Under the pieces are notes generated by a model. That model did not search any database, was not told where the DNA came from, and saw only the letters and a list, made by a program, of their open reading frames with translations. Below are positions 19,109 to 28,786 of a stretch of 64,000 bases of DNA, piece by piece. Made by a program: the position numbers and the translations under genes. Source of the stretch: Nannocystaceae bacterium (lineage in GTDB: Bacteria > Myxococcota_A > Polyangia > Nannocystales > Nannocystaceae). The stretch is taken from assembly GCA_019694555.1 (NCBI GenBank), contig JAIBBS010000009.1:1-64000 (forward strand), given 5' to 3'. Every line of letters starts with the position of its first letter. Position 1 is the first letter of the stretch.

Positions 19109-20437
19109 TCACTCGAGCGGCGACGGTGCCAGCCACTGCAACGTCGCAACCCCGCGCTCGACCAGGCGATCCCACAACAGCTTGTGGGCCCAGGACGCCG
19201 CGGCGCGCTGCAGCGTGCCACGATCACCGCGCAGCTGCAGTCGGAGATGACGGGTGCCGTCGCGGTCCGCGACGGCGACATGGACGGTTCCGACGGGCTT
19301 TTCCGCGGTGCCGCCGTCCGGACCGGCGATGCCGGTGATGGCGACCGCGAGATCGCTCCGGAGCGATCTCAGCGCGCCCTCGGCCATGGCGCGCGCGACC
19401 GGCTCGGACACCGCGCCGTGCTGCTCGAGCAGCGCTGCGTCGACGCCGAGCTGCTCGCGCTTGATGCGGTTGTCGTAGGCCACGATCGCGCCGTCGAGGC
19501 AGGCGGACGCACCGGGCACCGACGCGAGGCCGGCGGCCGCGGCACCGCCGGTGCACGACTCGGCGCAGCACAGCCGCAGGCCCGCGCGCGTGGCCGCGGC
19601 GACGATGCGCGTGGGCAGATCGGCCTCGCCCATGCCGTAGAGCGCGGGCGCCAGCGCCTGCTGCATCGCCGCGTCGAAGCCGGAGAGCTCGTCCTCGCCC
19701 GCGCCTTCGCCGTCGCGCGCGGTGCCCTCGAGCACCACGATCACCTCCGGCATCGCGGCACGGTAGTGCACGAACAGCTGCCGCAACGCGGCGCTGCGTT
19801 CACGCGCGGCGTCGACGATCGGCTCCACCTTCTCTGCGATCGCGGACTCGCCCAGGCCCAGCAGGCGATAGACCCGGCGCGCGACCGGACGCAGCGCCAG
19901 GCGCTCGCGCAGGCGCGGCTCGACCTGTTCGCGCTGCATCCGCTGCAGCTCCCGCGGCACGCCCGGCATCACGAACACCGCACAGCCGCCGAGCTCGAGC
20001 CAGAAGCCCTCGGCGCTGCCGATGGGATTGTCGAGCCACTGCGCACGCTCGGGTCGCTCGGCCTGCTTGAGGTTGGCCGGCGGCATCACGCGCGCGAAGC
20101 GACGGAACTTCTCTTCCAGACGCGCGACCGCATCTGCATCCCGCACCAGGGGGCAACCGGCCGCGAGCGCGACCGCGGCGGTGGTGAGATCGTCGGTGGT
20201 GGGTCCGAGCCCGCCGCTGACCAGCAGCACGTCGCAGCGCGAGGCCGCGGCGCGCACCGCCGCGACGATCTCGTCCTCGCGATCGCGCACGACCTCGACA
20301 TGCGTGAGCACGACCCCGAGCGCCCGCGCACGCTGACCGAGGAACGCCGCGTTGGTGTTCACGGTGTCGCCACAGAGGAGCTCGTCACCGATGCTGAGGA
20401 CTTCGGCGATCGGTGCGGAGCCGTGCGGGCGGGTCAT
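19109..20437 (-). CDS. cinA: CinA family protein (competence-damage inducible; NMN deamidase domain)
   Basis: 442 aa. N-terminal MoCF-like domain ([36 protein letters not shown]) linked to [10 protein letters not shown] and a C-terminal PncC/CinA domain ([40 protein letters not shown]). The family includes ADP-ribose pyrophosphatase and NMN deamidase activities that recycle pyridine nucleotides. The ATG at 20435-20437 is chosen because the upstream in-frame sequence is Arg-rich and poor. Upstream of recA in the same direction; an SOS-type promoter could not be recognised. Confidence 0.93.
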   Translation of the reverse strand: MTRPHGSAPIAEVLSIGDELLCGDTVNTNAAFLGQRARALGVVLTHVEVVRDREDEIVAAVRAAASRCDVLLVSGGLGPTTDDLTTAAVALAAGCPLVRDADAVARLEEKFRRFARVMPPANLKQAERPERAQWLDNPIGSAEGFWLELGGCAVFVMPGVPRELQRMQREQVEPRLRERLALRPVARRVYRLLGLGESAIAEKVEPIVDAARERSAALRQLFVHYRAAMPEVIVVLEGTARDGEGAGEDELSGFDAAMQQALAPALYGMGEADLPTRIVAAATRAGLRLCCAESCTGGAAAAGLASVPGASACLDGAIVAYDNRIKREQLGVDAALLEQHGAVSEPVARAMAEGALRSLRSDLAVAITGIAGPDGGTAEKPVGTVHVAVADRDGTRHLRLQLRGDRGTLQRAAASWAHKLLWDRLVERGVATLQWLAPSPLE

Positions 20438-20666
20438 GGGGCGTTGCCGTAGCAGGTGCGCCCCGCCCAAGGCCAGGTGCCTCGTCGCGGCAACGCCGTG
20501 CAACGCTGGTTCTGCCCTGCCACTGCGCAAATGTCAAGTGACGTCGATTCGGGCCTCTGCGGGCAGCTGCAGCACCCCTGCGGCCACTTCGAGGGAGCAT
20601 CGCCCCTGCCGCGCGGGCGGGTCACCGCGGGCGGCGTGGGGGAGATCGCGGGGGGCTCGACTCGGC

Positions 20667-20696
20667 TTGGAGCGCGCCCGCGCACTCGGCTACGAT
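20667..20696 (+). promoter_or_regulatory. Predicted promoter of PP2C phosphatase
   Basis: TTGGAG (20667-20672), an 18-base spacer and TACGAT (20691-20696); the GTG start at 20706 is 9 bases downstream, implying a near-leaderless mRNA. Confidence 0.4.
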
Positions 20697-20705
20697 GCGA
20701 TCAAG

Positions 20706-21467
20706 GTGCGGATCCGGTACGCGGCCAAGACCGACGTCGGCATGAAGAGGACTCACAACGAGGACTACTTCGCGCTGATCGAGGACGAGCAGCTGTTCAT
20801 GGTCGCCGACGGCATGGGCGGTCACGCATCGGGCGAGGTCGCGAGCAAGCTCGCCGCCGAGGTGATCGGCGAGTTCTATCGCCACAGCAAGGATCAAGAC
20901 GCGACGTGGCCGTATCGCTACGACTCGAGTTTGTCCTATGCGGAGAACCGCATGGTCGCGTCGATCCGCCTCGCGAACCAACGCATCCACGAGAGCGCCG
21001 GCAAGAACCCGCACCTGCGCGGGATGGGCACGACCATCGTCGCGTTCATCGTCAAAGGTGATCAGGCCTTCGTCGCGCACGTCGGCGACTCGCGTTGCTA
21101 CCGCCTGCGCAACGGATCGATCCACCAGCTGACGCGCGACCACTCGCTGCTCGAGGACTACAAGGAAGCGCGCCCGGACATGACCGAGGAAGAGGCGCGC
21201 AACTTCCCGCACAAGAACGTCATCACGCGCGCGCTGGGCATGCGCGACAACGTCGTGGTCGACATCTCGCGGGTCGAGCTGCAAGACGGCGACCGCTTCG
21301 TGCTGTGCTCCGACGGGCTGTCGGGCATGTTGACCGACGCCGAGATCCACACCATCACCGGCCGCCACGAGGATCTCGAGAAGGCGGTGTCGGAGCTCAT
21401 CGACCGCGCGAACGCGGCCGGCGGCACCGACAACATCACGGCGATGGTCGTCGAGTGCTGCTTCTGA
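20706..21467 (+). CDS. PP2C-family Ser/Thr protein phosphatase
   Basis: 253 aa. Complete PP2C metal-dependent phosphatase without membrane segments: RTHNEDYF (15-22), [12 protein letters not shown] (33-44, metal-binding Asp35/Gly36), [50 protein letters not shown] and [11 protein letters not shown]. Counterpart of bacterial Ser/Thr kinases such as the two encoded at 27513-28742 and 34399-36333 (link inferred). The GTG at 20706 is chosen because it gives the usual short N-terminus and lies just after a -10-like element. Confidence 0.92.
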   Translation: MRIRYAAKTDVGMKRTHNEDYFALIEDEQLFMVADGMGGHASGEVASKLAAEVIGEFYRHSKDQDATWPYRYDSSLSYAENRMVASIRLANQRIHESAGKNPHLRGMGTTIVAFIVKGDQAFVAHVGDSRCYRLRNGSIHQLTRDHSLLEDYKEARPDMTEEEARNFPHKNVITRALGMRDNVVVDISRVELQDGDRFVLCSDGLSGMLTDAEIHTITGRHEDLEKAVSELIDRANAAGGTDNITAMVVECCF

Positions 21468-21636
21468 GTCGCGCGCGGGGACGCGCCGGCGTGCGTTGCC
21501 CCGCGTGGGCTGGCGCGAGTGGAACCGAGCGTGGGCCGCGTTCGCCCGCCGCGCCGCCCTCGTGACGCAGCCGTCACCGCGGCCCGGTCGGATTTCGGTT
21601 CTCGCGGTCACGCGACCTGCTAGCGTGGGCGAACCC

Positions 21637-21999
21637 GTGCCGCCCGAGGCCCAGTCCGATCGCCGCACCGCGTCGCGCTACGCGGTCGAGCTCGACGTCG
21701 ACTGCAACGTCGAGGGCACGTACCTCTTCGCGTCGATCACGGACATCTCGTCGTGCGGCATCTTCGTGCGCACGGCGGAGCCGCTGCCGCAGGGCACTCA
21801 GTTGCAGCTGCGCTTCGGTACGACGCCGGGCGACGCCCGCGGTCGCATCGAGCTGCGCGGCGAAGTGGTGTGGACCACACTGGAGCCCGGTCGCTCGGGC
21901 ATGGGCGTGCGCTTCCTACACGCGTCGCCGGTCGATCAGCGCCGCCTGCTGGAGCTCGTGCGGGCCATCGCGTACGTCGACGAGACCGCGGGCAACTGA
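21637..21999 (+). CDS. PilZ domain protein (TIGR02266-like)
   Basis: 120 aa. Single PilZ domain: DRRTASRYAVELDV carries the Arg-rich N-motif (RxxxR), followed by ITDISSCGIFVRT (D/NxSxxG) and a beta-barrel ending GMGVRFLHASPVDQRRLLELV. PilZ domains bind cyclic di-GMP; the C-terminal helix pattern resembles the short myxobacterial PilZ subfamily. The GTG at 21637 is preferred because a TAGCGT -10-like element (21621-21626) overlaps the alternative GTG at 21625. Stands alone between a phosphatase and a transglutaminase-like gene. Confidence 0.82.
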   Translation: MPPEAQSDRRTASRYAVELDVDCNVEGTYLFASITDISSCGIFVRTAEPLPQGTQLQLRFGTTPGDARGRIELRGEVVWTTLEPGRSGMGVRFLHASPVDQRRLLELVRAIAYVDETAGN

Positions 22000-22066
22000 T
22001 CGCGGTGACCGCGGGCGTCGGCGGCAATCCGCGCCCATACTCGGCGGTACTGCCGGCTCCGTGATC

Positions 22067-23596
22067 ATGTCCGCGCGCACCCCCGTCCCGCCCGTCGCCC
22101 TCGCGCTCGCCCTCGCCTCGTCGCTGTGGGCCTGTCGTCCCGTCGCGCCCGAGGCCGACGGCACACCGCCGCAGACCCACGACGGTGTCACGGCGGCGGC
22201 GGCGGCGAACGAGCAGCCGCAGACGGCACGCGCGCGCACGCTGCAGACGCGCGTGCTCGGTCGCACGGTCGGCACGATGGCGGTCGAACGCACGCCGCTG
22301 CCCGACGGGGGCGAACGCTGGGACACGCGCACGGAGCTGCTGCTCGCGCTCGACGACGCCGGCGACGACCCCAAGCGCATCGAGAGCCGCGAGAGCGTGG
22401 AGTACGGCCCGGGCTTCGCGTTCCGTCGCAGCGAGGAGATCAGCGTGGAGGCCGGCGTCGAAGAGCGCAGCGAGACCACGCTGGCGGGCGAACAGCTGAC
22501 GGTGCGCGTGCGCGGCCCGGCGCACGATCGCACGCACCACTTCACCACGCCGGCGGACTTCCGCAGCGAGCTGTCGGTCTTCGACGAGCTCGTGCGCGAG
22601 GCCGAGGGCGGGGCCAAGCCGCCGCTGACGCGCAGCTACAGCAGCTTCGACGACGACAACCTCCGCTTCGAGCGCGACACGCTGACGTTGCTCGGCGCGA
22701 CCACCATCGCCGACGGCGAGCAGCAGATCGCCGGCTGGCGCATCGAGGCGCGCGACGGCGACGGCGACCGCGTGCTCGCGGTGCTCGATCGTCAGGGCAT
22801 GCCGCTGTCGCTCGAGGTCGGCGTGTTCACGGCCAGCCTGCCGGGCAACGCCAAGGACGAGCCGCAGGGGCGGCTGAGCTCGTACCTGACGATCGACGGC
22901 AACGTGCCGCGACGGGCCGAGAGCTTCGCGATCGAGCTGCGGGTCGAAGGCGACGACGACACCGCGCCGCTGGTGGAGTCGGGGCCGTACCAGGACGTGA
23001 CGCGGATCGACGGCGGCTGGGCGCTGACGCTGCACGCCCGCAACGGCGCGGGTCTGCGCGCGCGTGCGCTGCCGCTGCGCGACGTGCCCGCGGACGTGCG
23101 GCGCTTCCTCGAACCCACCACCACCAGCCAGTCCGACGATCCCGCGATCGTCGAGCAGGCGCGCGCGCTGGTCGACGGCCAGACCGACGCCCGCACCGCC
23201 GCGGTCGCGATCGTGCAGTGGGTCCACGAGACCCTCGGCAAGCGCGACGGCACGCGCGGCGCGGCCACGGCCGCCGAGGTGCTCAGCGCCGGCTACGGCG
23301 ACTGCACCGAGCACGCCGCACTCGCGGTGGCGCTGCTGCGCGCCGCGGGCCTGCCCGCGCGCAACGCCAGCGGCATGGTGCTGATCCCGGGCTTCTTCTC
23401 CGCCGACGCCGGCTACCACGCGTGGGTCGAGGTGTGGCTGGGCGACTGGGTCGTGCTCGACCCGGCGCTGGGCGTCACCGACGTCGCCGCGCACTACGTG
23501 CTGCTGGGCTACGACGAGCCCGGGCTCGACGGCGGCGGTGGCCGGCTCGCGCGCATGCTCGGGCGCACCACGGTGCACGTGCCGCCGGCGCGCTGA
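22067..23596 (+). CDS. Transglutaminase-like lipoprotein
   Basis: 509 aa. Lipoprotein signal ending LWAC (Cys23), Ala-rich tether, a beta-rich middle (about 50-320) and a C-terminal transglutaminase-like domain with the papain-type triad Cys413 (YGDCTEHA), His451 (GYHAWVEV) and Asp465 (VVLDPALG). Such domains act as proteases, amidases or crosslinkers; the substrate is unknown. The ATG at 22067 is preferred over an in-frame GTG two codons earlier. The amidohydrolase gene starts 41 bases downstream. Confidence 0.87.
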   Translation: MSARTPVPPVALALALASSLWACRPVAPEADGTPPQTHDGVTAAAAANEQPQTARARTLQTRVLGRTVGTMAVERTPLPDGGERWDTRTELLLALDDAGDDPKRIESRESVEYGPGFAFRRSEEISVEAGVEERSETTLAGEQLTVRVRGPAHDRTHHFTTPADFRSELSVFDELVREAEGGAKPPLTRSYSSFDDDNLRFERDTLTLLGATTIADGEQQIAGWRIEARDGDGDRVLAVLDRQGMPLSLEVGVFTASLPGNAKDEPQGRLSSYLTIDGNVPRRAESFAIELRVEGDDDTAPLVESGPYQDVTRIDGGWALTLHARNGAGLRARALPLRDVPADVRRFLEPTTTSQSDDPAIVEQARALVDGQTDARTAAVAIVQWVHETLGKRDGTRGAATAAEVLSAGYGDCTEHAALAVALLRAAGLPARNASGMVLIPGFFSADAGYHAWVEVWLGDWVVLDPALGVTDVAAHYVLLGYDEPGLDGGGGRLARMLGRTTVHVPPAR

Positions 23597-23637
23597 ATTG
23601 CCGGCATCCGCGCGCCGAGCACGGTAGCGTCGCGGCC

Positions 23638-25305
23638 GTGAACGGACGACGCTCGTTCCTCCACGGTGCCGCGGCGATCGGCCTGCTGTCGGGCTGCCGC
23701 CGCAGCGCGCCGACGGTGCCGCCGCGCAGCGGCCCCGCGACGGTGGTCGTGCGCGGCGGTTCGATCCGCACCGGCGTCGCGGCCGAGCAGGTCGAGGCGC
23801 TGGCGATCCGCGACGGCGTGGTGATGGCGGTGGGCTCGCAGGCCGACGCCGCGGCGTGGATCGGTCGCGACACCACGGTGGTCGATCTCGCCGGCGGCAG
23901 CGCGTGCCCGGGTCTGTGCGACGCCCACGCGCACCTGGTCGGGCTCGGGCGCTCGCTCGCGGTCGTCGATCTCCGCGATGCACGGTCGCACGACGAGGTG
24001 GTCGCGCGCCTGCGCGAGCATGCGCCGGCGTCGGGATGGATCGTCGGGCGTGGCTGGGATCAGAACCTGTGGCCCGGCGGCGCGATGCCGGACCACCGGC
24101 CGCTGACGGCGGCGTTTCCCGATCGTCCGGTGTGGCTGCGCCGCGTCGACGGCCACGCCGGCTGGGGCAACCTCGCGCTGCTGCGCGAGGCCGGCATCAC
24201 GCGCGCGAGCAGCTCGCCCGCCGGCGGCGAGATCCTGCGCGACGGCGCCGGCGAGCCCACCGGCGTGCTGGTCGACGCCGCGATGGCGTTGGTCGCGGTG
24301 CCGGCCCCCGCCGCGGCGACGCGGCGAACGCAGCTGCTCGCGGCGCAGCAGCACGCGCTGCAGCGCGGCCTCACCGGCGTGCACGAGATGGGCATCGACG
24401 AGGCCGACGACGCGCTGTACCGCACGCTCGCCGACGAAGGCCTGCTCGCGCTGCGCGTGCACGCGTACGCGAGCGAAGCGTGGCTGACCGGATCGCTCGC
24501 GCAGCGACGACCGGACGCCGTCACCCCGAGCACGCGCTATGCCCTGCGGGGCGTGAAGCTCTACGCCGACGGTGCGCTGGGCAGCCGCGGCGCCGCGCTG
24601 TTGGCCGACTACGACGACCGTGCCGGACACCGCGGGCTCATGCAGCACACGCCCGCCGAGCTCGAGGCGCTGGTCGCCCGCGCCACCGAAGGCGGCTGGC
24701 AGCCGGCGACCCACGCGATCGGCGACGCGGCCAACCGCGCGGTGCTCGACGCCTACGAGCGCGTCATGACGGCGGCGCAACGTCGCGCGTTGCGTCCGCG
24801 GATCGAACACTGCCAGGTGCTCGCACCCGGCGACGTGCCGCGCTTTGCGGCGCTGGGCGTCATCGCGAGCATGCAGCCGACGCACGCGACCAGCGACATG
24901 GCGTGGGTGCCCGATCGCATCGGCGCGCGCTCGCAGGGCGCCTACGTGTGGCGCAGCCTGCTGCTGCAGGGCGCGAGCGTGTGCCTGGGCAGCGACTTCC
25001 CGGTCGAACGCGTCGAGCCCACGCTCGGGCTCTACGCCGCGATCACGCGCCAGGATCTGCAGGGCAATCCGCCGCAGGGCTGGATGCCGGAGCAGCGGCT
25101 CTCGCTCGACGAAGCCGTGTTCGGCTTCACCCAGGGCGCCGCGTTCGCGGCCGGCCGCGAGGGCCACCTGGGCACGCTGGCACCGGGCATGCGCGCCGAC
25201 GTCACCTGCTTCGCGGCGCCGCTCGACGAAGCCCATCCGCACACGATCGCGGCGCTGCCGGTGCTCGCGACCATCGTCGACGGCACCGTGGCCTGGCGCG
25301 CGTGA
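23638..25305 (+). CDS. YtcJ-like amidohydrolase, Tat lipoprotein
   Basis: 555 aa. N-terminus NGRRSFLHGAAAIGLLSGC has a twin-arginine motif and a lipobox (Cys20), so Tat export and lipidation are expected. The body is an amidohydrolase-3 (YtcJ) TIM barrel: metal ligands His97/His99 (CDAHAHLVGLG), GVKLYADGALGSRGA with the probable bridging Lys, THAIGDAANRAVLDAY, RIEHCQ and LGSDFPVE with a metal-binding Asp. Probably hydrolyses an amide, imine or related C-N bond outside the cytoplasm; substrate unknown. TAGCGT (23625-23630) lies 7 bases before the GTG. Confidence 0.87.
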   Translation: MNGRRSFLHGAAAIGLLSGCRRSAPTVPPRSGPATVVVRGGSIRTGVAAEQVEALAIRDGVVMAVGSQADAAAWIGRDTTVVDLAGGSACPGLCDAHAHLVGLGRSLAVVDLRDARSHDEVVARLREHAPASGWIVGRGWDQNLWPGGAMPDHRPLTAAFPDRPVWLRRVDGHAGWGNLALLREAGITRASSSPAGGEILRDGAGEPTGVLVDAAMALVAVPAPAAATRRTQLLAAQQHALQRGLTGVHEMGIDEADDALYRTLADEGLLALRVHAYASEAWLTGSLAQRRPDAVTPSTRYALRGVKLYADGALGSRGAALLADYDDRAGHRGLMQHTPAELEALVARATEGGWQPATHAIGDAANRAVLDAYERVMTAAQRRALRPRIEHCQVLAPGDVPRFAALGVIASMQPTHATSDMAWVPDRIGARSQGAYVWRSLLLQGASVCLGSDFPVERVEPTLGLYAAITRQDLQGNPPQGWMPEQRLSLDEAVFGFTQGAAFAAGREGHLGTLAPGMRADVTCFAAPLDEAHPHTIAALPVLATIVDGTVAWRA

Positions 25306-25332
25306 TCGCGGCCAGGCCCGTGCACACGCGGA

Positions 25333-25494
25333 TCACCAGGGCGACGAGCTACCGAACGGGTTCTCCGGATCGGGGAAGGTCGGCCCAGGGAATGGGAAGG
25401 GGAACGGGATGCAGCCGCCGTCGTCCGGGCGCAGGCCGCCCTCGGTCCGCTCGAGCTCGTCCTCATCGATGGTGTGCAGCGCTTCGTGGCTCAT
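25333..25494 (-). CDS. Small Gly-Gly-leader-like peptide
   Basis: 53 aa from the ATG at 25494; an in-frame GTG at 25566 would give 77 aa and overlaps the upstream stop by GTGA. The first 20 residues end in DEDELERTEGG, which looks like the acidic ELxxxxGG leader of peptides processed by double-glycine peptidase transporters. The remaining 33 residues are unusual: one Cys, four Asp, many Pro and Phe (CIPFPFPFPGPTFPDP) and a C-terminal SSSPW. A GAGG stretch stands just before the ATG. Coupled to the LysM/M74 endopeptidase gene. No C39 peptidase, transporter or modifying enzyme is in the window, so the RiPP-like reading is inference. Confidence 0.55.
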   Translation of the reverse strand: MSHEALHTIDEDELERTEGGLRPDDGGCIPFPFPFPGPTFPDPENPFGSSSPW

Positions 25495-25562
25495 GACCTC
25501 GACGTGCCGCACGGCGGCCCCGGGTTCCACGACGCCCGCGGCGGGCGGCGGGACCGCTGCGG

Positions 25563-27062
25563 TCACGGCCGGAAGCGGACGTGGAAGTGGTTCGCGTGGC
25601 CGCGCCAGTGGCGGATGATGCCGTGGCTGCGCCCGCGACCGCGGGGGTACTGGAACAGCTCGTCGAGCGTGTCCTCGTCGACGCCCTTGTCCAGCGCGTA
25701 CTCGTAGAGCAGCTTCTGGATGCGGTAGTCCATGAAGATGTACGTGACGTCGTCGGTGTCGATGAAGGCCTTGATCAGGTTCCAGGTGCGCGCGACGTCG
25801 AGGTTGCGCGAGGTCGCGTGGCGGAACTTGGTCTCGTTCGCGTCGGGGCCGGTCAGCACGTAGCCGATGTCGACGTCGCGGCCGAACTGATGCGAAAGAT
25901 GCGGCGGGAACTTGCCGCCGCCGCGCTTGCTGATGTCACCGATGTGGATCTTGGGCCCGCCGGAGCTGCGGCGCTTGTAGTCCGCGACCGCGCCCTGGAT
26001 CGCGGCGATGGTCTTGCGGGTGCCCCACGCACCGGCCTCCCACTTGATGACGTAGTGCTTGCTCGGCGGCAGCTGCATGCCGTCGGGCAGGCGCCCGGTG
26101 TCGACGTCGCGGCCGCCGAAGCCGCGGACGATCGCACCGTCGACCCACACCACCAGCCGCTGGCCGTCGCGCAGGTGGTTGGGATCCTCGAGCTTGCCCT
26201 GCTGGAAGCGCTCGAGCTCCTTGGGGCTCAGGCCGTACTTCTCCGCGATGCCGCCGAGGTTCTCGCCCGATGCGACGGTATGGGTCGAGCGATGGCGCTC
26301 GCGCGGCGGGATCTCCGGGCACACGCGGATCTTCTTGCCGACGCTGAGCAGGTTGGGGTTCGCGCGCAGGCTCGCGTTGAGCCGCAGCAGGTCGCCCTTG
26401 CGCACGCCGTAGCGGCCCGCGATCTGCCCCAGGTGCTCGCCCGGGACCACCTCGTGCACGAAGAGCGGCGTCTCCATGCCGCACTCCTTCGCCTTGGTGA
26501 TCTTGCCCGCGGGCTTGTCGTCCTGCGGCTCGACGCAGACGCGCACGACCTGGCCCACGCGCAGCTTGTCGGGCGCGGCCGCGACCGCGGCGTTGCGCGC
26601 CTTGATGTCGCGCTCGCTGCTGCCGTACTGCTCGGCGATGGCCGCGAGCGTGTCGCCGGTTTCGACCTCGTGGCCCACGAGCTTGCCCCGCAGACCGCAC
26701 TTGCGCGCGGGCGGCTCGTCGTCCTTGGGCTTGGCGGCCTTCGACTTCGCGTCGTCGTCGTCGTCGTCGTCCTTGGTCTTCGCCTTGGACTTGGCGTCGT
26801 CGTCGTCGTCGTCGCGGTCGGCGTCCGCGTCGCAGACCTTCAGCACCTGGCCCAGCCGCAGCTTGTCGGGGTTCTCGCGCAGGGCCGGGTTGAGCTCGAG
26901 CAACCCGCGTTGGCTCAAGCCGTACTTCACCGCGATCGCGCTGGTCGTGTCACCGGCGGCGACCTCGTGACGACAGCGCTCGGGCGCGGCTGCCCGTGCG
27001 AGCGAGGGCGCGAGCGCGAACGCCACAACCGCGGCGCCCAGGAGGACTCGTGGCCATGCCAT
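25563..27062 (-). CDS. LysM-repeat peptidoglycan endopeptidase (M74/MepA-like)
   Basis: 499 aa. Signal peptide ([20 protein letters not shown]), then four LysM modules (about 30-75, 125-175, 195-240, 255-300) that bind peptidoglycan, each starting HEVxxGxx or HTVASGEN. An Asp/Lys-rich linker lies between LysM1 and LysM2. The C-terminal third is a penicillin-insensitive murein endopeptidase domain: [27 protein letters not shown] with zinc-ligand candidates, [15 protein letters not shown] and a terminal [10 protein letters not shown] (His cluster). It would cut D-Ala-meso-DAP crosslinks in the periplasm. The ATG at 27060-27062 starts the signal peptide; its stop overlaps a GTG that could begin the small peptide gene. 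Confidence 0.9.
   Translation of the reverse strand: MAWPRVLLGAAVVAFALAPSLARAAAPERCRHEVAAGDTTSAIAVKYGLSQRGLLELNPALRENPDKLRLGQVLKVCDADADRDDDDDDAKSKAKTKDDDDDDDAKSKAAKPKDDEPPARKCGLRGKLVGHEVETGDTLAAIAEQYGSSERDIKARNAAVAAAPDKLRVGQVVRVCVEPQDDKPAGKITKAKECGMETPLFVHEVVPGEHLGQIAGRYGVRKGDLLRLNASLRANPNLLSVGKKIRVCPEIPPRERHRSTHTVASGENLGGIAEKYGLSPKELERFQQGKLEDPNHLRDGQRLVVWVDGAIVRGFGGRDVDTGRLPDGMQLPPSKHYVIKWEAGAWGTRKTIAAIQGAVADYKRRSSGGPKIHIGDISKRGGGKFPPHLSHQFGRDVDIGYVLTGPDANETKFRHATSRNLDVARTWNLIKAFIDTDDVTYIFMDYRIQKLLYEYALDKGVDEDTLDELFQYPRGRGRSHGIIRHWRGHANHFHVRFRP
26751..26813. repeat. Two GTC trinucleotide runs (Asp tracts)
   Basis: Seven GTC units at 26751-26771 and six at 26796-26813, read on the minus strand as GAC, encode poly-Asp blocks in the linker between LysM1 and LysM2. 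Such runs are prone to length change between strains. Confidence 0.85.
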
Positions 27063-27143
27063 GCGCGCCAAGGATTTGCACAGGCCCGACGGTACGCGCA
27101 ACCCGGTGCGGCTGGAGCAACCTCCACGCGCGCGCGCGTGGGC

Positions 27144-27431
27144 TCACGTGCGTCGCAGCAGCAGCAACAGGTCGCGCTTGACCCGGAAGCCGTCGTCGAC
27201 GTCGTTGAACAGCGCGATCTGCAGCGCGAGCGGGCCCACGAGCTCGGCCAGCGCGGTGGCGTCGAGCGCCTCGGGATCGATGCGGGTGCGCTCGCACGCG
27301 GCGCGCAGCGTCGGCCACGGGAATGCCGTGTACCGCTCGAGCGTCGCGAGCACCTGCGCCGCGAGCGGCGGGAGTCGAGGTGGTCGGAGCGAGCGCTCGG
27401 CGGACACGGCGAGACGGACGCCACCGGGCAT
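27144..27431 (-). CDS. Hypothetical protein
   Basis: 95 aa; function not recognised. The sequence looks like a soluble helical domain ([40 protein letters not shown]) and ends [14 protein letters not shown]. No signal peptide. ATG start. It lies between the kinase gene (27513) and the LysM endopeptidase gene, in the same direction as both. Support comes from its plausible composition and the lack of a competing frame. Confidence 0.55.
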   Translation of the reverse strand: MPGGVRLAVSAERSLRPPRLPPLAAQVLATLERYTAFPWPTLRAACERTRIDPEALDATALAELVGPLALQIALFNDVDDGFRVKRDLLLLLRRT

Positions 27432-27512
27432 CGGCCACCGGCGCGCGGACTTGAGCCGCGCAGGCCCGCGCCACCGCGCGCGCGGTGGCCTCTCCGATTC
27501 CTCTCCTCGGGC

Positions 27513-28742
27513 TCAGTCCCACATGATGCGCGCGGTGAAGGCGATCGCCGCGAGCATCGAGTTGATCGAGGGGTGGCGCTCGTCGGGGTCCAGCGCCAGC
27601 CCGCGCAGCACGATCGCGCGCACCCAGCCCGGCACGCGCGAGCGCGCCGGCCACGGCCGCATGATCCCGTGCGTCACGTTGTGGGCGATCTCCTTCGCGG
27701 TGCCGCCCTCGAACGGGCGCTCGCCCGCGAGGCCCTCGTACAGCGCGACGCAGAACGCGAACTGATCCGTGCGCGCGTCGGCACCGGCACCGGTGAACAG
27801 CTCCGGGGCCATGTACGCCGGCGTGCCCACGCACAGCGTGGTCACGGTCGGATCGCGCGGCTCGGCCGTCAGCGCCCGCTGATCGAGCGAGCCGTCGAGC
27901 AGCGACACCGATGCGCTGATCGAGGTCGACGAGGTCACGTCGACGCGTCCACTCGACAGTGCATCGCGCGAGCGCGACAGCTCCCACGTCCCGGTGGCGC
28001 CGGCATCGAACACACCGGTCGAGCTGGCATCGAACACGCCGGAGGCCGACGCGTTGCGGACGCCCGACATCGAAGGATCCGACAGCACGTCCGCGAGCCG
28101 ACCGTCGCCGATCGTGACCGAGGCATCGTCGGCGTCGTGGCGACCCGGCACGGTCTCGGTGGGACCGGGCGCCCACGGCACCACGCCCGCCGCGCCGCCG
28201 GGAATCTCGCCGAAGTGCGCGAGCCCGAAGTCGACCACGCGCGGGCGGTGATCGGCACCGACGAGCACGTTGGCGGGCTTGAAGTCGCGGTGCAGCAGGC
28301 CCACGCCGTGGGCCGCCGCCAGGCCGCGACCGGCCTGGAAGAACATGTTGAGCACCTCGCGCCACGTCCGTGGCGTGTCGGTCATCCACTTCGCGAGCGA
28401 GGGCCCCTGGACCAGCTCCATCGCGACGTAGACCTGACCCTGGTGCCGCCCGACGTCGTAGATGGTCACGACGTTGGGGTGCGCGAGCCGGGCCGCGGTC
28501 TGGGCCTCGCGGCGCAGCAGCTCGCTGGCGGCCTCGAACTGCTCCGGCTGGAGACGGTCGCGACGCAGCAGCTTGACCGCGACCTCGCGCTGCAGGTCGG
28601 GGTCCCACGCGGCGTAGACGATGCCCATCCCGCCGACGCCGAGCGGCGCGCGCACCTGGAAGCGCCCGATCGTCTGCTGCGGCGGCGCGCCGCCGGGCGG
28701 GGGCGGCGGATTGCCGCCGGGGGACGGTTCGCTCGGGCTCAC
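27513..28742 (-). CDS. Ser/Thr protein kinase with long activation-segment insert
   Basis: 409 aa, cytoplasmic (no membrane helix). Pro-rich N-terminus, then a Hanks-type kinase: glycine loop GVGGMGIVY (35-43), Lys57, [10 protein letters not shown] (151-160), DFG (171-173), GTPAYMAPE (306-314). The DFG-to-APE distance is about 135 residues instead of the usual 25-35; the insert is Ser/Thr/Asp/Gly-rich with the imperfect repeat [14 protein letters not shown]. All catalytic residues are present, so activity is expected. The insert could be a phosphorylation-rich regulatory loop. GTG start; divergent from selB with 44 bases between them. Confidence 0.9.
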   Translation of the reverse strand: MSPSEPSPGGNPPPPPGGAPPQQTIGRFQVRAPLGVGGMGIVYAAWDPDLQREVAVKLLRRDRLQPEQFEAASELLRREAQTAARLAHPNVVTIYDVGRHQGQVYVAMELVQGPSLAKWMTDTPRTWREVLNMFFQAGRGLAAAHGVGLLHRDFKPANVLVGADHRPRVVDFGLAHFGEIPGGAAGVVPWAPGPTETVPGRHDADDASVTIGDGRLADVLSDPSMSGVRNASASGVFDASSTGVFDAGATGTWELSRSRDALSSGRVDVTSSTSISASVSLLDGSLDQRALTAEPRDPTVTTLCVGTPAYMAPELFTGAGADARTDQFAFCVALYEGLAGERPFEGGTAKEIAHNVTHGIMRPWPARSRVPGWVRAIVLRGLALDPDERHPSINSMLAAIAFTARIMWD

Positions 28743-28786
28743 GGGCGGCGGTCATCGTACCACCAAGCGGCGTATCCTCGCGACCG

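Noticed and set aside
25495-25566. N-terminal extension of the small peptide from GTG at 25566
   Set aside because: The overlap GTGA makes it possible, but the leader-like sequence begins at the ATG (25494); the extension is Ala/Pro/Val-rich. Left open rather than annotated.
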